From Oscillatoriales cyanobacterium (GTDB lineage Bacteria > Cyanobacteriota > Cyanobacteriia > Cyanobacteriales > Microcoleaceae): 64,000 bases of DNA. The notes under the pieces are model-generated. The model saw only the letters and a list, made by a program, of their open reading frames with translations. It ran no database searches and was not told where the DNA came from. Location: NCBI GenBank assembly GCA_004293365.1, contig RDYN01000018.1:42764-106763 (forward strand), given 5' to 3'. This document shows positions 58,374 to 64,000 of the stretch, piece after piece. Within the stretch, counting starts at the first letter, position 1. The number at the start of each line of letters is the position of its first letter. The position numbers and the translations under genes are program-made.

Positions 58374-58408
58374 AGCAGTAATGGCAAGGTCGCGCCTTGC
58401 TTTTGTGT

Positions 58409-59161
58409 ATGTTTGACAAGAAGCTGAAAGCAGTTATTCAGAAATATCTAGATGCGCGCACCAAGCTTTCAAAAAGTGGCGCTAAAGGGGCTATCACTAA
58501 ATTAATAAATAGGGCAACTCCATCAGATTTATTATTGATTCCTGAAATCGCGAAAGAATTCGAGGGATTGCCTCAATGGTTTAAGTTGCGATTTCAAAAA
58601 GGCTCCCTGTATCAAGAAGGCGATCGAGTTTTCGGCTGGTACGCAGAGAATCAAGTTCAGGCCGTTAAGCTTCCCGTTTTGCTAGATAATTTTACGTATG
58701 ACGATGGCGAGGAGATGCGTACAGTTAGATATATTAGGGTTGTTTTTGAGAATAAGGATATGGGCTTTTTTCCGCCTATTTCTTTACCCTTTGATGGAGT
58801 TTGTGTGAACGTAGCCGTTTCTGATGATTATCCTTTTTTGGCGTTGTGGGAGCACGGATGGGCGTCGCCCTGTGAAATTCAATGGAGCTGGTTTGGGCGT
58901 CCTCGGTGGTCGCACCTTGAAGGATATGTGGTTGAGCGGTCAATCATTTCCCACGGATTTTGGTGTGCTTGGAAGTGGTGGCCGGATTGCTGGCGTTGGT
59001 ATTACAAAAAGCGACCGGAGCTTTTTGAGGATGCTGAGTGGTGGGGCAAGAAAGAATTGGTGAGGCATGAGCATGAGCCTTCTAATCCTTACGCGGCTGT
59101 TTTTAGCCCTAACAACACTGAATCCTTGAGGTCTCGTTTGTTTTATATCGACAACGATTAA
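58409..59161 (+). CDS. unknown Trp-rich protein at the right end of the element
   Basis: 250 residues from ATG 58,409 (an in-frame TTG at 58,397 adds four). Lys-rich helical N-terminus, strand-rich middle with GDRVFGWYAENQVQAVKLPV and YIRVVFENKDMGFFPPI, then a stretch very rich in Trp (WASPCEIQWSWFGRPRWSHL; FWCAWKWWPDCWRWYYKK). No family recognised. Last gene before attR; such end genes are often cargo, for example exclusion or defence genes. Confidence 0.65.
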   Translation: MFDKKLKAVIQKYLDARTKLSKSGAKGAITKLINRATPSDLLLIPEIAKEFEGLPQWFKLRFQKGSLYQEGDRVFGWYAENQVQAVKLPVLLDNFTYDDGEEMRTVRYIRVVFENKDMGFFPPISLPFDGVCVNVAVSDDYPFLALWEHGWASPCEIQWSWFGRPRWSHLEGYVVERSIISHGFWCAWKWWPDCWRWYYKKRPELFEDAEWWGKKELVRHEHEPSNPYAAVFSPNNTESLRSRLFYIDND

Positions 59162-59365
59162 ACGATTAGCCGACATTTTGATTGCGATGATTTTTTACGA
59201 GCGCCCGCCGACCGGTGGCACGAAGCATTTAACTATCACAGCTAGCCTCTCGGCGTCAAGTTGTGCGATCGCAGCCCAGAGGTATCTTATGACCCTGGTG
59301 AGGTAAACTAGAATTTGAATATGGGAATGGCACGAGAAACGGGAGTGAGCAAAACGGCTACCTCT
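59162..59365. other. right junction region of the element
   Basis: About 200 bases between the last element gene and attR. No gene; one HIP1-like TGCGATCGCA. Arm-type integrase sites may lie here but cannot be identified by eye. Confidence 0.4.
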
Positions 59366-59414
59366 CGCCCTGTCACGGCGGAAGTTGCGGGTTCGAGCCC
59401 CGTCTGTCCCGTTC
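59366..59414 (+). repeat. attR core: partial tRNA-Asp copy
   Basis: 49-bp exact copy of 31,675-31,723: the 3' half of tRNA-Asp without its 5' half. It is the displaced chromosomal end and not a functional tRNA. Confidence 0.95.
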
Positions 59415-59467
59415 TCTCGTAAATCGAAATTCTAAGCTTTTGATAAACTTGTTTGTTGATTAAGCTG

Positions 59468-59530
59468 GTTCGTAGTAAGGACTTTAGTCCTTAAAAATGT
59501 AAACAAGGACTAAAGTCCTTGCTACGAACT
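59468..59530. repeat. GTTCGTAGTAAGGACT palindromic repeat, copy 3
   Basis: GTTCGTAGTAAGGACTTTAG pairs with AGTCCTTGCTACGAAC. Same family as 15,024 and 26,617, with compensating changes in both arms (GAGG to AAGG), i.e. the stem is conserved. Confidence 0.85.
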
Positions 59531-59573
59531 TATGATAGTTACATAACCGGACACGATCAAGGAGTGGGAAAAT

Positions 59574-60233
59574 ATGCTCGTTACGCCCATTAAGCCATCA
59601 CCGGAAAAAACTACACAACGGATAGTATTATCTAATATCAGTTGGCAGACTTACGAAAGCTTATTAGCAGAAGCAGGAAACAAGAGATCCTCGCGATTTT
59701 CATATTCTCAAGGAGTCTTAGAAATTATCATGCCATCAGACTTGCATGAAACTGTTAACTGTTTGCTAAAACAGTTTGTGACGACTTTAAGTGATGAATT
59801 AAAATTGAAACGTAAGGGATTTGGTTCGACAACTCTCAATCGTGAAGATTTAAAACAAGGTGCCGAACCGGATTCGTGTTTTTATATCCAAAATGTCGAT
59901 CGCATTCGTGGAAGAAAAATTAACTTATCAAACGATCCGCCACCAGATTTAATCATTGAAGTCGATCTCACCAGTCCATCTACTAATCGGTTTGCTATCT
60001 ACCAAAACCTGGGCGTTCCTGAAATATGGAGATATCTCGGAGAAGCTGTACAATTTTTTCAACTTCAGAATGGAGAATATGTAATCTGTGAATATAGTAG
60101 CACTTTTCTCATTGTTTCTTCAGAAATAATCACTCAATTTTTGCAGATGGCCGAGACGGAGGATGATATGACTATAATTGACGCTTTGCGAGTATGGGTG
60201 AGGGAGCAGTTGCGATCGCCCGAAAATGAATAA
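59574..60233 (+). CDS. Uma2-family (DUF820) restriction-endonuclease-like protein
   Basis: 219 residues. The PD-(D/E)XK core is visible as GAEPDSCFYI, PPPDLIIEVDLTSPS and the following helix RFAIYQNLGVPEIWRY. Uma2 genes are abundant in cyanobacteria and often multi-copy; activity is unknown. It lies just outside attR, in chromosome. ATG 59,574 after AGGAGTGGG. Confidence 0.9.
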   Translation: MLVTPIKPSPEKTTQRIVLSNISWQTYESLLAEAGNKRSSRFSYSQGVLEIIMPSDLHETVNCLLKQFVTTLSDELKLKRKGFGSTTLNREDLKQGAEPDSCFYIQNVDRIRGRKINLSNDPPPDLIIEVDLTSPSTNRFAIYQNLGVPEIWRYLGEAVQFFQLQNGEYVICEYSSTFLIVSSEIITQFLQMAETEDDMTIIDALRVWVREQLRSPENE

Positions 60234-60279
60234 TACTTAACTTAATTTAACTAATTCCTTTCTCCCACGGACGATCGAC

Positions 60280-60489
60280 TCAAAGGTGTGGGATAATAAA
60301 CGGTCGGAATATCTGATATGTCAAAACCAGGGCGATCGGCACTAGGATCGGAATAGCCACTAGCAGTCCCCATTTGCCAAACCTAAGTTTTTGACCGTCC
60401 GATTTGAACAGGAAAATCACAGCAGCAATTCCCATAAGTATCCAGAGACCACCGAAGCCCATGAAGACTGTATAGCCTGCATCTTGCAT
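60280..60489 (-). CDS. small two-helix membrane protein
   Basis: 69 residues with hydrophobic helices FMGFGGLWILMGIAAVIFLF and WGLLVAIPILVPIALVLTYQ. Unknown function. About 100 bases from the DCC gene on the same strand. Confidence 0.65.
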   Translation of the reverse strand: MQDAGYTVFMGFGGLWILMGIAAVIFLFKSDGQKLRFGKWGLLVAIPILVPIALVLTYQIFRPFIIPHL

Positions 60490-60588
60490 TTTTTTTGACC
60501 TTTAATAGTAGTCCATCTTTAATGTTAGTTGCAGTCTGTTTCTGCTGGCATCTTCTGATAGACCGATCGCACTTAACTCAATTTAACT

Positions 60589-61071
60589 CTATTCCAACTT
60601 TGCCCGACAGCGGCCTTCAGTTTCGCACTCGATCCGCGCAGTTCGATCGCCCATAATACTTGCTAAGTCCGGCCTTCCCGTCAACCTCAGCCGCCAATCG
60701 GCCCAAATTCCGTACAGCCAATTCGCGATCGCCCCAATCACCGGCAATTTAGTAACTGCATAAATCCAGCCCATTCCCAAAATCTCATAAATCCGGCGAA
60801 AAACCTCCACATTTTTCACCGTCGTACCGTCAGGTAACACCGCGTGAATCCGGCCCATCGCCGTTTCGTAGTCGATTCCGCCGTGGGCTTGCGGGTTGTA
60901 GCCATCCTCCGCAATATCCACAAACGAGACCAAACCTCGGCCCGCGTCCCGTTTTTTCAAGAAATTGACCTCCCGCACGCACAGGGGACATTCACCGTCG
61001 TACAGCAGTTCAATCTGCCAAGATGGCTTAATTTCAACAGATTCGGGAAACTCAGTTTTAGTCGCAGACAT
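60589..61071 (-). CDS. DCC-family thioredoxin-like protein
   Basis: 160 residues from ATG 61,071 (another in-frame ATG at 61,104). ELLYDGECPLCVREVNFL carries the D-G-x-C-x-x-C motif of DUF393/DCC proteins, with YAVTKLPVIGAIANWLYGIWADWR downstream. Probably a disulfide oxidoreductase of unknown partner. Confidence 0.88.
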   Translation of the reverse strand: MSATKTEFPESVEIKPSWQIELLYDGECPLCVREVNFLKKRDAGRGLVSFVDIAEDGYNPQAHGGIDYETAMGRIHAVLPDGTTVKNVEVFRRIYEILGMGWIYAVTKLPVIGAIANWLYGIWADWRLRLTGRPDLASIMGDRTARIECETEGRCRAKLE

Positions 61072-61419
61072 AGGGAAACTTATTTTAAGAGCGATCGCAC
61101 ACAAACATTTTACAAGAATTAATAATTATCGGGCGCGCCGACCCCATCCGGGCCGCAGTTATTGGTGCTTTAAAAAATAGGCCCAAAGGTCAATCCAGTC
61201 TTGGGTGCCGACAATGCTAATATCGTCAAGATGCAGTCTGCTGAGTTGCCCGAGACTTTCGCCCGATCGCTCAATGGCGCATTATCCCCTAATTCCAGGC
61301 AAACCAACTGCCAAGCACAACTTTTAAGCCGGCAACAAAATATAATAAAATTTGAAGTCTTAAACATCAGCTATTCCCCCAACCAGCAAATTGCCCTCAA
61401 TCTCAAAGCAAAAATCTAC
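61072..61419. other. upstream region of gltX
   Basis: About 350 bases. An open frame runs into gltX from a TTG at 61,201, but residues before [11 protein letters not shown] have no GluRS similarity, so this is leader or promoter. No structured element recognised. Confidence 0.5.
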
Positions 61420-63753
61420 ATGAACGCCAGAGTCCGTCTAGCCCCCAGTCCCACCGGAAACCTCCACATCGGTACCGCCAGAACCGCCGTATTTAACTGG
61501 CTGTTTGCCCGCAACCAAGGCGGAACATTCATCCTGCGGGTAGAAGACACAGACGTAGAACGTTCTAAAAGCGAATACACCGACAACATCCTCGAAGGAC
61601 TAACCTGGCTGGGGATGAACTGGGATGAAGGCCCGAGTTTTCAATCGCAGCGCCTAGAAATCTACCGCCAAGCAGTCCAAACCCTTGTAGACAAAGGACT
61701 CGCTTACCGCTGCTACACCTCCTCGGAAGAACTCGACGAGATGCGGGAAGCACAAAAAGCCAACAAACAAGCCCCCCGCTACGACAACCGCCACCGCAAC
61801 CTGACTCCTGAAGAGCGCGCAGCTTTTGAAGCTGAAGGGCGGCAAGCTGTGATTCGGTTTATCATTGAGGACGATCGCACCATATCCTGGAAAGACACAG
61901 TGCGCGACACCGTAACCTGGAAAGGTAGCGACCTCGGCGGCGACATGGTAATCGCCCGGGCATCCAGCGGCGGCGCCATCGGCCAACCCCTCTACAACCT
62001 CGCCGTAGTTGTCGATGACATCGACATGGGCATCACCCACGTCATCCGCGGTGAAGATCACATCGGCAATACTCCGAAACAAATATTGCTTTACGAAGCT
62101 TTGGGCGCGACAATCCCAGAATTTGCCCACACGCCGCTGATTTTGAACGCGCAAGGGCAAAAGCTTTCTAAACGCGACGGCGTTACCTCGATTTCTGACT
62201 TCAAAGATATGGGTTACGTCCCCGAAGCTTTAGTCAATTACATGACTTTGCTGGGTTGGACTGCGCCGGATTCAACGCAAGAAATATTTACATTGTCCGA
62301 AGCTGCGGCAGTATTTACATTCGATCGAGTCAACAAAGCCGGTGCAAAATTTGATTGGGATAAACTCAATTGGCTCAACGGTCAATACCTGCACAAGATG
62401 CCTGTGCCGCAATTGACAGATTTGCTGATACCTTATTGGCAGAAAGCCGGTTATGAGTTTGATTCTAAGGCCGATCGCCCTTGGCTCGAACAAATAGCTG
62501 CTTTAATCGGCCCGAGTCTCGTTCGCTTAACCGATGCTGTCGGTATGTGCAAGTTGTTCTTCTTGCCAAATTTGGAATACGAAGAAGAAGCACTCGCACA
62601 GTTGCAGCAATCAGGCGCTGCACTGGCTTTACAAGCAGTTCTAGAAGCTCTGGAAAGTCATCCCACCCTAATAGCAGCAGAAGCTCAGAAAATCACTAAA
62701 AAGCTCAGTAAAGAGAAAAATCTTAACAAAGGGCTGATTATGCGATCGCTCAGAGCCGCTCTGACAGGTGCAATGCACGGCCCCGACCTGATAGAATCTT
62801 GGGTAATCCTTCACCAGCGGGGGACGGCTAAAACCCGCTTGCTTGATGCCATTAGCAACTTGAATTTGCCGGCAGTTGGTGTCGCGGCCCAAACTCCTAC
62901 CCCAGAACAACCCAAAGCCGAAACTCCCGCCGAAACTCCCGCGCTCGAACAGCCAGCAGTCGAGGTTTCAACAGTCGAAACACCGACTGTTGAAACACCA
63001 GCAGCAGAGGTTTCCGCAGTCGAAACACCGACTATTGAAACACCAGCAGCAGAGGTTTTAGCAGTCGAAACGCCGACTATTGAAACAGCAGCGGAAGTTA
63101 CAGCAGTCGAAACACCGACTATTGAAACAGCAGCGGAAGTTACAGCAGTCGAAACGCCGACTCTTGAACCAGCCGCGGAAGTTACAGCAGTCGAAACACC
63201 GGCTGTTTCAACAGTCGGAACGGAGGTTTCAGCAGTCGATATTTCGGCAGTTGAAACAGCCGCAGCAGCAGTTGAAATACCTGCCGCCAACCAGCAAAAA
63301 ACTATTGCGAGTGGAGAAATGACTTCATCAAACGAACCAGAAACAACCGTTATCATCACCGAAATTCCTGCAGGGGATGAAGCAGACAGTTCGATCGGTA
63401 GCACAAAAGTCATCATTACCGAAGAACCACCAAATCAGACACAGCAGATCAAAGAACAAATTATTTCAATTTTGTCGGAGTTTCCTGCTTACATCGGCAG
63501 CTTTTACGAGCAGTACAAAAGTCCCCTGACAGTTGTCGGTGTCATTTTAGCGTCGATTGTTTCTTTGAAAGTGCTTTTGGGCGTAGTAGACGAACTCAAC
63601 GACATTCCCCTGCTAGCACCTACATTCGAGCTAATTGGTATCGGATACACCGCGTGGTTTGTCTACCGCTATTTGTTGCGCTCTTCCAACCGCCAACAAT
63701 TAGGTCAAGAAATTCAAGCTTTGAAAGAACAAGTTTTTGGCAAAAAGTCCTAA
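61420..63753 (+). CDS. gltX: glutamyl-tRNA synthetase with CAAD membrane domain
   Basis: 777 residues versus about 480 for ordinary GluRS. Residues 1-475 are the enzyme: [18 protein letters not shown] (HIGH motif), [14 protein letters not shown], the KMSKS-type QKLSKRDGV, and the helical anticodon-binding part. Residues 485-620 are a Pro/Thr/Val/Glu linker of V-E-T-P-(T/A)-x-E repeats. Residues 675-777 are the CAAD domain with two transmembrane helices ([39 protein letters not shown]). It charges tRNA-Glu for translation and tetrapyrroles; CAAD anchors such enzymes to thylakoid membranes in cyanobacteria. Confidence 0.95.
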   Translation: MNARVRLAPSPTGNLHIGTARTAVFNWLFARNQGGTFILRVEDTDVERSKSEYTDNILEGLTWLGMNWDEGPSFQSQRLEIYRQAVQTLVDKGLAYRCYTSSEELDEMREAQKANKQAPRYDNRHRNLTPEERAAFEAEGRQAVIRFIIEDDRTISWKDTVRDTVTWKGSDLGGDMVIARASSGGAIGQPLYNLAVVVDDIDMGITHVIRGEDHIGNTPKQILLYEALGATIPEFAHTPLILNAQGQKLSKRDGVTSISDFKDMGYVPEALVNYMTLLGWTAPDSTQEIFTLSEAAAVFTFDRVNKAGAKFDWDKLNWLNGQYLHKMPVPQLTDLLIPYWQKAGYEFDSKADRPWLEQIAALIGPSLVRLTDAVGMCKLFFLPNLEYEEEALAQLQQSGAALALQAVLEALESHPTLIAAEAQKITKKLSKEKNLNKGLIMRSLRAALTGAMHGPDLIESWVILHQRGTAKTRLLDAISNLNLPAVGVAAQTPTPEQPKAETPAETPALEQPAVEVSTVETPTVETPAAEVSAVETPTIETPAAEVLAVETPTIETAAEVTAVETPTIETAAEVTAVETPTLEPAAEVTAVETPAVSTVGTEVSAVDISAVETAAAAVEIPAANQQKTIASGEMTSSNEPETTVIITEIPAGDEADSSIGSTKVIITEEPPNQTQQIKEQIISILSEFPAYIGSFYEQYKSPLTVVGVILASIVSLKVLLGVVDELNDIPLLAPTFELIGIGYTAWFVYRYLLRSSNRQQLGQEIQALKEQVFGKKS

Positions 63754-63783
63754 ATTTTTGTTGGTAATTTGTTGATTTTGTAC

Positions 63784-63830
63784 CCGATACTGACAATTTT
63801 AAATCTGTTGTCAGTGTCGGTTTTTTTTAA
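63784..63830 (+). terminator. terminator of gltX
   Basis: ACTGACAA ... TTGTCAGT stem (63,788-63,816) followed by GTCGGTTTTTTTT. It lies 35 bases after the gltX stop. Confidence 0.8.
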
Positions 63831-64000
63831 GGGTTTACGCCACTTGGGAGGATGGCACTCGCGAGCGGGGACAGCACTATCAATGGCGACACACCATACT
63901 AATACCATTTTTCTTTCTCCGCTGCATGGAATAGATCCTTTACCGGAAAGGATTTGAGGCGAACCAGGTCGTGGAGCTTCATACTGAATTGGTATCAGTC
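63831..64000. other. window end, nothing recognised
   Basis: 170 bases without a supported gene; a short frame shows no recognisable motif. Confidence 0.4.

Larger units (their letters stand above)
31675..59414 (+). mobile_element. 27.7-kb integrative element (phage-plasmid-like) in tRNA-Asp
   Basis: It is bounded by the attL/attR repeat, with a tyrosine integrase beside attL. It carries about 45 genes in alternating operons: lysis-like and unknown genes, virion-like genes, a PrimPol-type replication operon, a regulator/ATPase operon. Almost no gene has a familiar chromosomal homolog, while genes on both sides are ordinary. There is no relaxase, VirB-type conjugation set, terminase, portal or tail gene that I can recognise. 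HIP1 octamers occur inside, so it has long been in HIP1-rich hosts. Classification as virus is inference. Confidence 0.88.

Noticed and set aside
59366..59414. Second tRNA-Asp gene
   Set aside because: Only the 3' half from the anticodon stem on is present; there is no D-arm or 5' acceptor strand. It is the attR copy.
31675..59414. Integrative conjugative element
   Set aside because: No relaxase or VirB-type secretion genes are seen; a single membrane ATPase is not enough evidence for conjugation.
31675..59414. Ordinary tailed prophage
   Set aside because: No recognisable terminase, portal, major tail, tape-measure or baseplate gene in the usual order, although integrase and a lysis-like end are present.

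Overview
The window comes from a filamentous cyanobacterium, probably Oscillatoriales/Microcoleaceae. The reasons are the many HIP1 octamers (GCGATCGC), a PanD, DUF1350, DUF3120 and CAAD-domain GluRS of cyanobacterial type, PEP-CTERM and pentapeptide-repeat proteins, and dense families of short palindromic intergenic repeats. The genus is an inference.

Layout. (1) 1-31.6 kb is ordinary chromosome. It holds the end of a Dps ferritin; a partner-switching set (STAS antagonist, response-regulator/PP2C phosphatase, RsbW-like kinase) interrupted by an IS200/IS605-type element with intact TnpB; two related GT2 glycosyltransferases, one frameshifted; gamma-glutamyltransferase; a PEP-CTERM protein; panD; a J-domain/pentapeptide-repeat protein; hydrolases; a retropepsin-like protein; a ferrochelatase-like protein with a His-rich tail; an ATPase-TPR gene pair; a toxin-fragment/immunity-like locus; a truncated HNH gene; a class V aminotransferase; a TM0106-type RecB-like nuclease; and a phytase-like esterase. 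(2) 31,675-59,414 is a 27.7-kb integrated element in the 3' half of a tRNA-Asp(GTC) gene. It is bounded by a 49-bp perfect direct repeat (attL inside the intact tRNA, attR at 59,366-59,414), and a tyrosine integrase lies next to attL. (3) 59.5-64 kb is chromosome again: Uma2 nuclease, DCC thioredoxin-like protein, and gltX with a long linker and a CAAD membrane domain.

Inside the element the genes form five blocks. A leftward operon (37,214 to 32,910) of unfamiliar small proteins ends in a holin-like membrane protein and an L,D-transpeptidase-type enzyme. A control region (37,215-37,841) carries a 43-residue ribbon-helix-helix protein bracketed by an 18-bp perfect inverted repeat, a terminator and an excisionase-like protein. 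A rightward operon (37,842-44,507) encodes beta-rich, paralogous and repeat-containing proteins that look like virion components. A leftward replication operon (50,501 to 45,155) includes a PrimPol-type Rep protein and a 908-residue DNA-binding-like protein. A rightward operon (52,587-59,161) includes several DNA-binding proteins with elaborate palindromic operators and a membrane-anchored P-loop ATPase.

I see no terminase, portal or tail genes of Caudoviricetes. The best reading is an integrative phage-plasmid-like element, possibly an undescribed tailless virus of cyanobacteria; this is inference. It is the most interesting object in the window.
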